Notes under the pieces: generated by a model
The model's input: the letters and a program-made list of their open reading frames with translations, nothing else
What the model was told of the DNA's origin: nothing
Database searches by the model: none
From: Kitasatospora sp. SUK 42
GTDB taxonomy: Bacteria > Actinomycetota > Actinomycetes > Streptomycetales > Streptomycetaceae
Assembly: GCF_015776785.2 (NCBI RefSeq)
Contig: NZ_LFMD02000003.1
Span: 397,798-461,797, forward strand
Direction of reading: 5' to 3'
DNA length: 64,000 nucleotides
Translations under genes and position numbers: made by a program
Shown: positions 32,893-42,345 of the stretch, in pieces
Layout: every line of letters starts with the position of its first letter
Position numbering within the stretch: position 1 is the first letter of the stretch

Positions 32893-34386
32893 TCAGCTCT
32901 GGCCGCCGGCCAGCTTCTCGCGCAGGGCGGCCAGGGCCTCGTCGGAGGCCAGGGCGCCCGAGCCCTCGTCGCTGGAGGAGGAGTACGAACCGCCGGAGAC
33001 ACCGGCAGCGGCACCCTCGTCACCCTGGGCAGCGGCCTCGGCGTCGGCCTCGCGGCTCTTGATGACCTGGGCCTGGTGCTGCTCGAAGCGGGACTGCGCC
33101 TCGGCGTACTGGCGCTCCCACTCCTCGCGCTGCTTCTCGAAGCCGGGCAGCCAGTCGTTCGCCTCGGGGTCGAAGCCCTCCGGGTAGATGTAGTTGCCCT
33201 GGTCGTCGTACGAGGCGGCCATGCCGTACAGGGTCGGGTCGAACTCGACCTCGGCCGGGTTGGCACCCAGGGCCTCGTTGGCCTGCTTGAGCGACAGGCT
33301 GATGCGGCGACGCTCAAGGTCGATGTCGATGACCTTGACGAAGATCTCGTCGCCGACCTGGACGACCTGCTCCGGGATCTCGACGTGGCGCTCGGCCAGC
33401 TCGGAGATGTGGACCAGACCCTCGATGCCCTCGTCCACGCGGACGAACGCACCGAACGGAACCAGCTTGGTGACCTTACCCGGAACGACCTGGCCGATCT
33501 GGTGGGTACGGGCGAACTGCTGCCACGGGTCCTCCTGGGTCGCCTTCAGCGACAGGGAGACGCGCTCGCGGTCCATGTCAACGTCGAGAACCTCGACGGT
33601 GACCTCCTGGCCGACCTCGACAACCTCGGACGGGTGGTCGATGTGCTTCCAGGACAGCTCGGAGACGTGCACCAGGCCGTCGACGCCACCCAGGTCCACG
33701 AAGGCACCGAAGTTGACGATCGAGGAGACGACGCCGGAGCGCACCTGGCCCTTCTGCAGGGTGGTGAGGAAGGTCTGGCGGACCTCGCTCTGGGTCTGCT
33801 CCAGCCAGGCACGGCGGGACAGGACCACGTTGTTGCGGTTCTTGTCCAGCTCGATGATCTTGGCCTCGAGCTCCTTGCCCACGTAGGGCTGGAGGTCGCG
33901 GACACGGCGCATCTCGACGAGGGAGGCCGGAAGGAAGCCACGGAGGCCGATGTCGAGGATGAGACCACCCTTGACGACCTCGATGACGGTACCGGTGACG
34001 ATGCCGTCCTCTTCCTTGATCTTCTCGATCGTGCCCCAGGCACGCTCGTACTGAGCGCGCTTCTTGGACAGGATGAGACGACCCTCCTTGTCCTCCTTCT
34101 GGAGAACCAGGGCCTCGATGTTGTCACCGACGGCGACGACCTCGTGCGGGTCAACGTCGTGCTTGATCGAGAGCTCGCGGGACGGGATGACGCCCTCGGT
34201 CTTGTAACCGATGTCGAGGAGGACCTCGTCACGGTCGACCTTCACGATGACGCCCTCGACGATGTCGCCATCGTTGAAGTACTTGATGGTCTCGTCGATC
34301 GCGGCGAGGAACGCCTCCGCGTCGCCGATGTCGTTGACCGCGACCTGCGGGGTGGTGCTGAGGGAGGAGTCGGTGGGGCTCGTCAT
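32893..34386 (-). CDS. rpsA: 30S ribosomal protein S1
   Basis: 497 residues with four S1 RNA-binding repeats: about 45-115 (GDIVEGVIVKVDRDEVLLDIGYK), 130-200 (DGIVTGTVIEVVKGGLILDIG), 217-285 (GQVRSGVVSSIVNFGAFVDLGG) and 302-372 (GQVVPGKVTKLVPFGAFVRVDE). An acidic, Ser/Gly-rich tail follows. This four-domain form with an acidic tail is usual in actinobacteria. S1 helps mRNA bind the 30S subunit. Codon use is the most strongly biased in the window (few rare codons, many AAG/GAG/GTC), matching high expression. A strong promoter lies 214 bp upstream, leaving a long leader; a T-tract terminator follows the gene. Confidence 0.97.
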   Translation of the reverse strand: MTSPTDSSLSTTPQVAVNDIGDAEAFLAAIDETIKYFNDGDIVEGVIVKVDRDEVLLDIGYKTEGVIPSRELSIKHDVDPHEVVAVGDNIEALVLQKEDKEGRLILSKKRAQYERAWGTIEKIKEEDGIVTGTVIEVVKGGLILDIGLRGFLPASLVEMRRVRDLQPYVGKELEAKIIELDKNRNNVVLSRRAWLEQTQSEVRQTFLTTLQKGQVRSGVVSSIVNFGAFVDLGGVDGLVHVSELSWKHIDHPSEVVEVGQEVTVEVLDVDMDRERVSLSLKATQEDPWQQFARTHQIGQVVPGKVTKLVPFGAFVRVDEGIEGLVHISELAERHVEIPEQVVQVGDEIFVKVIDIDLERRRISLSLKQANEALGANPAEVEFDPTLYGMAASYDDQGNYIYPEGFDPEANDWLPGFEKQREEWERQYAEAQSRFEQHQAQVIKSREADAEAAAQGDEGAAAGVSGGSYSSSSDEGSGALASDEALAALREKLAGGQS

Positions 34387-34599
34387 TAGGAAAAGGGCTC
34401 CGGTACGGACATGAAAGTCGTAGGTAATGCCACGCGGAGGGCCCGTATCGCTCCCACCGAAAGCCGGACAGCCAAGAACACGGCGCACCGGGATTCCCGT
34501 ACAACGAGAACCGGCGTCCGTCTTGCGACCGTGGGGTCTTCGACAGATGCGAGCGCGACCTGCTCCGTCTGAGGCGCGCAGGCCCGCAGCGCAACTTGT
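34387..34599 (-). other. Long rpsA leader
   Basis: The about 200-nt transcribed leader between the promoter (34600-34628) and the rpsA ATG contains no convincing ORF in its own direction. A GGAG lies twelve bases before the start. E. coli rpsA is autoregulated through its leader; whether this one is cannot be seen. Confidence 0.5.
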
Positions 34600-34628
34600 A
34601 GCATACGGGGACGGCCAGGCACGGTCAA
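34600..34628 (-). promoter_or_regulatory. Housekeeping-type promoter of rpsA
   Basis: -35 TTGACC (34628-34623), 17-bp spacer, -10 TATGCT (34605-34600), the best sigma-70/HrdB match in the window and placed upstream of a highly expressed gene. Confidence 0.8.
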
Positions 34629-34798
34629 TGCCAAGGACGGCAAGACGGTGGAGCCTGGTATGGATCAGGCCATATCCTCCGATTGCGCGCCTCGCGGCGG
34701 CGCCCGCAGGGGCCCTGTCCCCGGATGCCACCACCAGGAGCCGAACCCTCACGGGCCGGTTCGCGGCAGCGGCGCTTCCGCACTCCATACCCTACGCG

Positions 34799-35665
34799 AT
34801 GGGCATTGTCACCGTGGCCACCACCCCCCAGTCAGACCTGCACGATCTTGACACCTCCGCGGAGGAGGAGGGCGACGACGCGGTGCGGCGCACGGCCGGC
34901 GCCGGGGAGAGCAGCCGGGCCAGCCGCCACTGGTGGGACCGCAACGCCGACGAGTACCAGGACGAGCACGGCGAGTTCCTCGGCGACGACCGCTTCACCT
35001 GGTGCCCCGAGGGCCTGGACGAGGCCGACGCCCGGCTGCTCGGCGAGGTCGCGGGCAAGGACGTACTGGAGATCGGCGCCGGCGCCGCCCAGTGCTCCCG
35101 CTGGCTCGCCGCCCGGGGCGCCCGCCCCGTCGCGCTGGACATCTCCCACCGCCAGCTCCAGCACTCCCGCCGGATCGACCTCGGCCGCGGCGCCCGGCCC
35201 GTCCCCGTCGTCCAGGCCGACGCCGCCGTGCTGCCCTTCGCCGACGCCTCCTTCGACCTCGCCTGCTCCGCCTACGGCGCCGTCCCGTTCAGCGCCGACA
35301 CCGACCGGCTGATGCGCGAGGTGCACCGGGTGCTGCGGCCCGGCGGGCTCTGGGTGTTCTCGGTCACCCACCCGATCCGCTGGGCCTTCCCCGACGAGCC
35401 CGGCGTCGAGGGGCTCACCGCGACGTCCTCCTACTTCGATCGCACCCCGTACGTCGAGCAGGACGAGAACGGCCGCGCCACCTACGTCGAGCACCACCGC
35501 ACTCTGGGCGACCGGATCCGCGAACTCGTCGGCGCAGGCTTCCGTCTGGTCGACCTGGTCGAGCCCGAGTGGCCGGCCGGCCTCGAACAGGAGTGGGGCG
35601 GCTGGTCCCCGCTGCGCGGCCGGCTGATCCCCGGCACGGCGATCTTCGTCACCGAGCGGGGCTGA
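34799..35665 (+). CDS. Class I SAM-dependent methyltransferase
   Basis: 288 residues. After an acidic N-terminus comes ASRHWWDRNADEYQDEHG, then the SAM-binding glycine motif VLEIGAGAAQCSRWLAARGA (about 94-113), motif II ALDISHRQLQHSR, and FDLACSAYGAVPFSAD with VLRPGGLWVFSVTHP (motif III). Related Streptomyces proteins are conserved next to rpsA; the substrate is unknown. TACCCT lies five bases before the ATG, suggesting a leaderless transcript. The next gene (hrpB) starts five bases after the stop. Confidence 0.9.
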   Translation: MGIVTVATTPQSDLHDLDTSAEEEGDDAVRRTAGAGESSRASRHWWDRNADEYQDEHGEFLGDDRFTWCPEGLDEADARLLGEVAGKDVLEIGAGAAQCSRWLAARGARPVALDISHRQLQHSRRIDLGRGARPVPVVQADAAVLPFADASFDLACSAYGAVPFSADTDRLMREVHRVLRPGGLWVFSVTHPIRWAFPDEPGVEGLTATSSYFDRTPYVEQDENGRATYVEHHRTLGDRIRELVGAGFRLVDLVEPEWPAGLEQEWGGWSPLRGRLIPGTAIFVTERG

Positions 35666-35670
35666 CCGCC

Positions 35671-38184
35671 TTGCTGAACCCGGCCTGGCGCGAACTGCCC
35701 GTCCGCACCGCCCTGCCCGCCCTGCACCGCGCGCTGGACGGGCACGGCACCGCCGTCCTCGCCGCCCCGCCCGGCACCGGCAAGACCACGCTGGTGCCAC
35801 TCGCCCTCGCCGGGCTGCTGTCGGACGGCGCCGCCCGCCGGGTGCTGGTCGCCGAACCGCGCCGGCTCGCCGTCCGCGCCGCCGCCCGACGGATGGCCTG
35901 GCTGCTCGGCGAGGCCATCGGCGGCCGGGTCGGGTACACCGTGCGCGGCGAGCGTCGCGTCGGGCCGGAGACGGTGGTCGAGGTGGTCACCACCGGCGTG
36001 CTGCTGCAACGGCTCCAGCGCGACCAGGAGTTGCCCGGCGTGGACGTGGTCGTCCTGGACGAGTGCCACGAACGGCACCTGGACGCCGACACCTCGCTCG
36101 CCTTCCTGCTGGACGTCCGCGCCGCGCTGCGGCCCGAACTGCGGCTGGTCTGCGCCTCCGCCACCTCCGACACCGAGGCCTGGGCCGAACTCCTCGGGGG
36201 CGCCCCGGTGGTCGAGGCGCACGGGGTGTCCCACCCGGTGGACGTGGTCTGGGCACCGCCGCCGCGCGCCGTCCGGCCCGCCCACGGCACCCGGGTCGAC
36301 CCGGCGCTGCTCGACCACGTCGCGGCCGTGGCCCGGCGGGCACTCGCCGAACAGGACGGGGACGTGCTCTGCTTCCTGCCCGGCGTCGGCGAGATCGCCC
36401 GCGTCGCCGGTCAGTTGGCCGGCGTCGACGCCGAGGTGCTCCAGCTCCACGGCCGCGCGCCGCAGGCCGTCCAGGACGCCGCCCTCACCCCCTCCTCTTC
36501 ACGGCGGGTCGTGCTCGCCACCTCCGTCGCCGAGTCCTCCCTCACCGTGCCGGGCGTCCGCGTCGTGGTCGACGCCGGACTCGCTCGCGAACCTCGCACC
36601 GACCACGCCCGCGGGCTCGCCGGGCTGGTCACCGTACGGGCCTCGCTGGCCGCCGCCCGCCAACGCGCCGGCCGCGCAGGCCGCGAGGCCCCCGGCACCG
36701 TCTACCGCTGCTGGCACGAGGCCGAGGACGCCCGCGCCGCCCGCTTCCCCACGCCCGAGATCGCCCTCGCGGACCTCACCGGCTTCGCCCTCCAGGCCGC
36801 CTGCTGGGGCGACCCGGACGCCACCGGCCTCGCCCTCCCCGACGCCCCGCCAGCCGGGGCGATGGCCGCAGCCCGGCAGACCCTCCAGGCCCTCGGCGCG
36901 GTGGACCCCGACGGCCGGGCCACGCCGCGCGGTGTGCGCCTCGCCCGCACCGGACTCCACCCCCGCCTGGGCCGCGCCCTCGTCGACGGGGCCACCGCCG
37001 TCGGCGCCCGGCGGGCCGCCGAGGTGGTCGCGCTGCTCTCCGAGGAGCCACCGCGCGCGCTCGGCGACGACCTCGGCGCGGTGTGGCGCAGCGTGAAGGA
37101 CTCCCGCGACCCCTACACCGGGCGCTGGCGCGAGGAGGTCCGCCGACTGCTGCGCGCCACCTCCGACGAACCCGCCACGCCGCTGCCCGATGCGACCGCC
37201 GCCGGCCTCGTCGTCGCCCTCGCCTTCCCCGAACGGGTCGCCCGCGCCCGGGTCGACAAGCCCGCCCCCGGCGAGCGCAGCCCGTACCTGATGGCCTCCG
37301 GGACGGCTGCCGAACTCGCCCCCGGCACCGCGTTGGGCGCCCTCCCCTGGCTCGCCGTCGCGGTCGCCGACCGCCCGGCGGGCTCGCACTCCGCCCGCAT
37401 CCTGCACGCCGCCGCCCTCGACGAGGACACCGCCCGCCTCGCCGGAGCGCCTCTGCTCACCGCCCGGGAGGAGGTCCACTGGGACACCCGGCGAGGCGAA
37501 GTCGTCTCCCGCCGGGTCGAGTCCCTCGGCGCGATCGAACTCTCCGAGAAGCCGCTCGACCGCCCCGACCGGGCCCTCGTCCGCGCCGCCCTCCTCGAAG
37601 GCCTCACCCGCGAGGGCGTGAGCACCCTCCTGACCTGGCCCTCCCCCGGCCTACGCGAACGCCTCTCCTTCCTCCACGCCTCCATCGGCGACCCCTGGCC
37701 CGACGTCAGCGACGAGGCACTGCTCGACCGCGCCGAGGAGTGGCTCGAACCCGAACTCTCCCGCGCCCGCCGCCGCACCGACCTCGCGAGGATCGACACC
37801 ACCTCCGCCCTGCAACGCCTCCTCCCCTGGGCCACCGGTGAGGCGGGCCGCCTGGACGAACTCGCCCCCGAGCGCATCACCGTGCCGTCCGGCTCGAAGA
37901 TACGAGTCGACTACAGCACCGAACGCCCAGTGCTAGCCGTCAAGTTGCAGGAACTCTTCGGCTGGACCACCACTCCCACCCTGGCCGCCGGTCGCGTCCC
38001 GCTGACCATCCACCTGCTCTCCCCCGCCGGCCGCCCCGCCGCCGTCACCGGCGATCTGGAGAGCTTCTGGCGCGACGGCTACCGAGCCGTCCGCGCCGAC
38101 CTCAGGGGCCGCTACCCCCGCCACCCCTGGCCCGAAGACCCGACGACGGCCGAACCCACCCGCCGCACCAACACCCGGAAGTAG
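35671..38184 (+). CDS. hrpB: ATP-dependent helicase HrpB
   Basis: 837 residues, a DEAH-box/RHA-type helicase. Walker A AAPPGTGKTTLVPLAL is near 35, the Walker B variant LDECHERHLDADTSLA near 130, motif III CASATSD, motif V LATSVAESSLTVPGVRVVVDAGL, and motif VI QRAGRAGREAPGTVYR. The C-terminal HrpB_C domain (LLTWPSPGLRERLSF to RYPRHPWPEDP) confirms the family. The start is inferred to be TTG at 35671, just after the methyltransferase stop, with GAGCGGGG upstream. The E. coli homologue has no clear essential role; here it is translationally linked to a methyltransferase. Confidence 0.93.
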   Translation: MLNPAWRELPVRTALPALHRALDGHGTAVLAAPPGTGKTTLVPLALAGLLSDGAARRVLVAEPRRLAVRAAARRMAWLLGEAIGGRVGYTVRGERRVGPETVVEVVTTGVLLQRLQRDQELPGVDVVVLDECHERHLDADTSLAFLLDVRAALRPELRLVCASATSDTEAWAELLGGAPVVEAHGVSHPVDVVWAPPPRAVRPAHGTRVDPALLDHVAAVARRALAEQDGDVLCFLPGVGEIARVAGQLAGVDAEVLQLHGRAPQAVQDAALTPSSSRRVVLATSVAESSLTVPGVRVVVDAGLAREPRTDHARGLAGLVTVRASLAAARQRAGRAGREAPGTVYRCWHEAEDARAARFPTPEIALADLTGFALQAACWGDPDATGLALPDAPPAGAMAAARQTLQALGAVDPDGRATPRGVRLARTGLHPRLGRALVDGATAVGARRAAEVVALLSEEPPRALGDDLGAVWRSVKDSRDPYTGRWREEVRRLLRATSDEPATPLPDATAAGLVVALAFPERVARARVDKPAPGERSPYLMASGTAAELAPGTALGALPWLAVAVADRPAGSHSARILHAAALDEDTARLAGAPLLTAREEVHWDTRRGEVVSRRVESLGAIELSEKPLDRPDRALVRAALLEGLTREGVSTLLTWPSPGLRERLSFLHASIGDPWPDVSDEALLDRAEEWLEPELSRARRRTDLARIDTTSALQRLLPWATGEAGRLDELAPERITVPSGSKIRVDYSTERPVLAVKLQELFGWTTTPTLAAGRVPLTIHLLSPAGRPAAVTGDLESFWRDGYRAVRADLRGRYPRHPWPEDPTTAEPTRRTNTRK

Positions 38185-38193
38185 CACCAGAAG

Positions 38194-38223
38194 ACCCCAC
38201 TACCCATCTGCGGGTAGTGGGGT
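38194..38223 (+). terminator. Terminator of hrpB
   Basis: 12-bp stem ACCCCACTACCC / GGGTAGTGGGGT, loop ATCTGC, ten bases after the stop. Confidence 0.8.
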
Positions 38224-38305
38224 TCACGAGCAACTCGCAACTCCTCACCGCCACCCCGCCCCCGCAGTCGTGCCCGCTGGGCGGCGGAGCGGCAGGATCG
38301 TGACG

Positions 38306-38338
38306 ACGGGCCCGGACGCGGGGCGCGTCCGGGCCCGT
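38306..38338 (-). terminator. Terminator of polA
   Basis: Perfect 15-bp stem ACGGGCCCGGACGCG / CGCGTCCGGGCCCGT with GGG loop, just beyond the polA stop on the minus strand. Confidence 0.8.
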
Positions 38339-38351
38339 TGGCGGCACCTCG

Positions 38352-41129
38352 TCAGTGCGCGGCGGCCTCCCAGTTGGGGCCGACGCCGACCGAGACGTCC
38401 AGCGGGGCGGTCAGCGGGTAGGCGCCCGCCATCTGCTCGCGGACGATCGCCTCGACCGGCTCGCGCTCGCCCGGGGCCAGCTCCAGCACGATTTCGTCGT
38501 GCACCTGGAGCAGCATCCGGGAGGTGAGGCCGGCCTCGCGCAGCGCCTCGTCGACCCGCAGCATGGCGATCTTGACGATGTCGGCGGCCGAGCCCTGGAT
38601 CGGGGCGTTCAGAGCCATCCGCTCGGCCATCTCGCGACGCTGGCGGTTGTCGCTGTTGAGGTCCGGCAGGTAGCGGCGGCGGCCGAGCAGGGTCTCGGTG
38701 TAGCCCGTCGCGCGGGCCTCCTCGACGACCCGGTGCAGGTAGTCGCGCACGCCGCCGAAGCGCTCGAAGTAGGTGTCCATCAGGCCCTGCGCCTCGGCCG
38801 GCTTGATGCCGAGCTGCTGCGAGAGCCCGTACGCGGACAGCCCGTACGCCAGGCCGTAGGACATCGCCTTGATCTTGCGCCGCATCTCGGCGTCCACGGC
38901 GGCGCCCGGGACCTCGAAGACCTGGGAGGCGACGGTGGTGTGCAGGTCCTCACCGGAGGCGAAGGCCTCGATCAGGGCCTCGTCCTCGGACAGGTGCGCC
39001 ATGATCCGCAGTTCGATCTGCGAGTAGTCGGCGGTGAGCAGCGACTCGTAGCCCTCGCCGACGATGAAGGCGCGGCGGATCGCCCGGCCCTCCTCGGTGC
39101 GGACCGGGATGTTCTGCAGGTTCGGGTCCTGCGAGGAGAGCCGGCCGGTGGCGGCGACCATCTGGTTGAAGGTGGTGTGGATCCGGCCCTGGGGCGAGAC
39201 GGTCTTGAGCAGGCCCTCGACGGTGGTGCGCAGCTTGGCCTGGTCGCGGTGGCGCAGCAGGATGACCGGCAGCTGGTTGTCGGTCTGGGTGGCGAGCCAG
39301 GTGAGGGCGTCGGCGTCGGTGGTGTAGCCGGTCTTGATCTTCTTGGTCTTGGGGAGGGCGAGTTCGCCGAAGAGGATCTCCTGGAGCTGCTTGGGCGAGC
39401 CGAGGTTGAACTCGTGCCCGGCGGCGGCGTGCGCCTCCTCGACGCAGCGCTGGATCTCGGCGGCGAACTGCGCCTCCAGCGTGGTGAGCCAGTCGCGGTC
39501 GGCGGCGATGCCGTAGCGCTCCATGCGGGCGAGCAGGGCGGCGATGGGCAGTTCCATGTCGCGCATCAGCCCGGCGGCGCCGACCTCGCCGAGGCGGGTG
39601 TCGAAGAGCGCGGCGAGGTCGAGCACGGCGCGGGCCTGGAGCATGAGCGCCTGGGCGCCGGCGGCCTCGTCCTCCTCCGGTGCGTCGAAGGCGAGTTGGC
39701 CGCTCTCGGTGGCGGGGGCCGGGGTGAGCGAGCGGGCCAGGTACTCCTCGGCGAGCACCTCCAGGGTGAAGGTGCGGCGGCCGGGCTTCTCCAGGTAGGC
39801 GGCGAGGGCGGTGTCGGCGACGACGCCGTCGATGGTCCAGCCGCGCTCGGCGAAGGCGCGCATGACCTGCTTGGCGATGTGCAGGGCCTTGGGGGCCGTC
39901 CGGTCGGCGAGCCAGGCGGCGAAGGCCCGCTCGTCCTCCTCGGCGAGCAGCGCCGGGTCGAACCAGGCGGCCAACCCCCCTGCGGCCAGGGCCACTTCGG
40001 AGACCTCACCGGTGCCGAGCGCCCACTGGTAGACGGCGGCCAGGGCGACGGTGGTCTTGCCGTCGGAGGCGTGCTCGCGCAGCCAGGCGGCCAGCGTGCC
40101 CGGGTCGGTGAGCAGTTCGCCGTCGACCTCGACGCCGGGGGCGAGTTCGGCGGCCTCCTCCTCGCCCGTCGCAGGGTTGATGCCGAGGACGCGGTCGCGG
40201 AAGTTGGCGTTGCGGAACTCCAGCGACTCCATCAGGGTGGCGACGGCGGCCTTGTCGAAGGCCTGGCGGGCCAGTTCGGCCACGCCGAGCGGGAGTTCGA
40301 CGTCGCGGACCAGCTCGGTGAGCACCCGGTTGCGCTTGACCGAGTCGAGGTTGTCGCGCAGCTTCTCGCCGATCTTGCCCTTGACCTCGTCGGCCCGGGC
40401 GACGAGTTCGTCGAAGGAGCCGAACTGGTTGACCCACTTGGCGGCGGTCTTCTCTCCGACGCCGGGGATGCCGGGCAGGTTGTCGGACGGGTCGCCGCGC
40501 AGGGCGGCGAGGTCGGGGTACTGGCGGGGGGTGACGCCGTACTTCTCGGTGACCTTCTCCGGGGTGAAGCGGGTGAGCTCGGAGACGCCCTTGGTGGGGT
40601 AGAGCACGGTGACGTGGTCGGTGACCAGCTGGAGCGAGTCGCGGTCGCCGGTGACGATGTCGACGTCGTAGCCGGCCGCCTCGGCGGCGGTGGCCAGGGT
40701 GGCGATGATGTCGTCGGCCTCGAAGCCCTCGGCGGTCAGCCGGGGGATGTGCATGGCGTCGAGCAGTTCGCCGATCAGGCCGACCTGGCTGCGGAACTCG
40801 TCCGGTGTCTTGGCGCGGTTGGCCTTGTAGTCGGGGAACTCGACGGAGCGGAAGGTCTGCCGGGAGAGGTCGAAGGCGACGGCGAGGTGGGTGGGCCGCT
40901 CGTCCCGGACGGTGTTGGCGAGCATCGAGGCGAAGCCGTAGACCGCGTTGGTGGGCTGCCCGGTGGAGGTGTTGAAGTTCTCCACGGGCAGGGCGTAGAA
41001 GGCCCGGTAGGCCATCGAGTGCCCGTCGAGCAGCATCAGCCGGGGCCGCGGGCCGGCCCCGCCGGCACCCGTCGCACCCTTGTCCGTACTCTGCGTAGCC
41101 ACGTCAACGTCCGTTCCTGCCGATTCCAC
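38352..41129 (-). CDS. polA: DNA polymerase I
   Basis: 925 residues from a GTG start. The 5'-nuclease domain (about 30-320) shows LMLLDGHSMAYRAFYALP, GFEADDIIATLA, VTGDRDSLQLV and GIPGVGEKTAAKW. The central 3'-5' exonuclease-like domain (about 345-530) lacks the Asp-x-Glu proofreading motif (it reads TTVALAAVYQW), as in other actinobacterial Pol I. The polymerase domain carries motif A LLTADYSQIELRIMAHLS, motif B RRKIKAMSYGLAYG and motif C LLQVHDEIVLE. It fills gaps in excision repair and lagging-strand synthesis. The start may instead be the GTG nine codons downstream. Confidence 0.97.
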   Translation of the reverse strand: MESAGTDVDVATQSTDKGATGAGGAGPRPRLMLLDGHSMAYRAFYALPVENFNTSTGQPTNAVYGFASMLANTVRDERPTHLAVAFDLSRQTFRSVEFPDYKANRAKTPDEFRSQVGLIGELLDAMHIPRLTAEGFEADDIIATLATAAEAAGYDVDIVTGDRDSLQLVTDHVTVLYPTKGVSELTRFTPEKVTEKYGVTPRQYPDLAALRGDPSDNLPGIPGVGEKTAAKWVNQFGSFDELVARADEVKGKIGEKLRDNLDSVKRNRVLTELVRDVELPLGVAELARQAFDKAAVATLMESLEFRNANFRDRVLGINPATGEEEAAELAPGVEVDGELLTDPGTLAAWLREHASDGKTTVALAAVYQWALGTGEVSEVALAAGGLAAWFDPALLAEEDERAFAAWLADRTAPKALHIAKQVMRAFAERGWTIDGVVADTALAAYLEKPGRRTFTLEVLAEEYLARSLTPAPATESGQLAFDAPEEDEAAGAQALMLQARAVLDLAALFDTRLGEVGAAGLMRDMELPIAALLARMERYGIAADRDWLTTLEAQFAAEIQRCVEEAHAAAGHEFNLGSPKQLQEILFGELALPKTKKIKTGYTTDADALTWLATQTDNQLPVILLRHRDQAKLRTTVEGLLKTVSPQGRIHTTFNQMVAATGRLSSQDPNLQNIPVRTEEGRAIRRAFIVGEGYESLLTADYSQIELRIMAHLSEDEALIEAFASGEDLHTTVASQVFEVPGAAVDAEMRRKIKAMSYGLAYGLSAYGLSQQLGIKPAEAQGLMDTYFERFGGVRDYLHRVVEEARATGYTETLLGRRRYLPDLNSDNRQRREMAERMALNAPIQGSAADIVKIAMLRVDEALREAGLTSRMLLQVHDEIVLELAPGEREPVEAIVREQMAGAYPLTAPLDVSVGVGPNWEAAAH

Positions 41130-41269
41130 TACCGGTCACCGATCCTATGGCCCGGCACCGACAAAAGGGGCGCCGCGCCGATCGGGCCACGGCCGCTACC
41201 AGCGAGTAGGACGGTCGTACGATCACAGGCAGCACGACGACGCGACCCCCGAGCGGCAGGAGTTCCCCC

Positions 41270-41734
41270 ATGACCGACGCGGCCCCCGACACCAGCCCCG
41301 TCCTGAAGGTCCCGCAGGACGTGCTGGACCACTTCTCCCGGCTCGGGGTGAACCCGGAGACCTTCTCCGGCGGCCACCTCGGCGAGAAGCTCGGGATCCG
41401 GATCGTCGAGGCGTCCGGCGACCGCGTGGTGGGCACCATGCCGGTGGAGGGCAACCAGCAGCCGTACGGGCTGCTGCACGGCGGCGCGTCGGCGGCACTG
41501 GCGGAGACGCTGGGCTCGATCGGCGCGATGCTGCACGCCGGTCCGGGCCGGTACGCGGTGGGCGTGGACCTCAACGCCACCCACCACCGCTCGGCCACCT
41601 CCGGTCTGGTCACGGGCGTGGCGACGGCGGTGTTCAAGGGCCGCACGGCGGCCACCTACGAGATCGCGATCACCGACGACACCGGCAAGCGGATCACCAG
41701 CTGCCGGCTGACCTGCATGCTGCGCGACCTGTAG
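41270..41734 (+). CDS. PaaI-family hotdog-fold thioesterase
   Basis: 154 residues. The hotdog signature is GTMPVEGNQQPYGLLHGGASAALAETLGS (about 50-78), with HGG and the catalytic Glu/Asp region, and VGVDLNATHHRSATSGLVTG. Members hydrolyse small acyl-CoA or aryl-CoA esters. The ATG has AGGAG eight bases upstream. It stands alone, divergent from polA, as in the streptomycete core order. Confidence 0.9.
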   Translation: MTDAAPDTSPVLKVPQDVLDHFSRLGVNPETFSGGHLGEKLGIRIVEASGDRVVGTMPVEGNQQPYGLLHGGASAALAETLGSIGAMLHAGPGRYAVGVDLNATHHRSATSGLVTGVATAVFKGRTAATYEIAITDDTGKRITSCRLTCMLRDL

Positions 41735-42345
41735 GCCGCGCGATCTTCAGGCCGGATCGGCAACCACCGTGCGGCTGCCGACAGTTGCCGTACGGTCGAT
41801 ATCAAGTCCCTTTCCCGCCCCCTTGTTTGACCCTCCGCCACCCTGGGCAGGCGTTGGTCTGGACAAGGGGGCGGCGGCATGTCCGGGCGCGATCGACGGC
41901 GGCCCTAGCGAATGTAACGCTACGTAACAGGTAGGAAATCCGAGTAAACGGCGGTTTCGGGGCCCACGGGCACCCCGGAGCCCCTTCGTCGCGCCCTCGC
42001 TGTCCGAAATGCGGACAGGCATGGCCGAAAGCAGCACGCCGGACGCGGATGTCCGATTATCGACGGCAACAGCTGCAACCCCTATTTCTGGGCCTTACAT
42101 TGCCTCACCAGCCCGCAGCGGCCGGATGGTTCGGGACCGGCCGAGCCAAAATGCCCGCATGCTGAGACAACTCGTCTGTGTGCTCATAACAAGAGAATCA
42201 CAGCCTGCCCACACCACTGCCCGAGCCGCCCAACACCACCTAGAGTCACGGCCAGTCACCGCGCCATCCGGAATGGGCCCGGCCCTCCGCGCATCCCGGC
42301 TCCCGCCACTCAGGCGCGGCGCCTCCTGAACCGAAGGGGACCCTC
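41735..42345. other. 611-bp regulatory region upstream of the liv operon
   Basis: No ORF here looks protein-like. AT-richer patches occur at 41911-41950 (with a GlnR-like arrangement, see separate entry) and around 42055-42095. A small hairpin TGTCCG-AAATG-CGGACA lies at 42001-42017. A TAGAGT -10 at 42241-42246 could serve livK but has no clear -35. Confidence 0.5.
41925..41940 (+). promoter_or_regulatory. Possible GlnR-type site
   Basis: GTAAC (41925-41929), six bases, GAAAT (41936-41940), matching the GTnAC-N6-GAAAC half of a GlnR box; another GTAAC lies at 41915. It is 400 bp upstream of an amino-acid transporter, so nitrogen control is conceivable, but the second half of a full site is missing. 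Confidence 0.3.

Noticed and set aside
38355..41273. 972-codon plus-strand open frame
   Set aside because: Antisense of polA, extending through its GC-biased third positions; no recognisable domain.
41747..42329. Small ORFs upstream of livK on both strands
   Set aside because: No ribosome-binding sites, no codon-position bias, AT-richer non-coding character.
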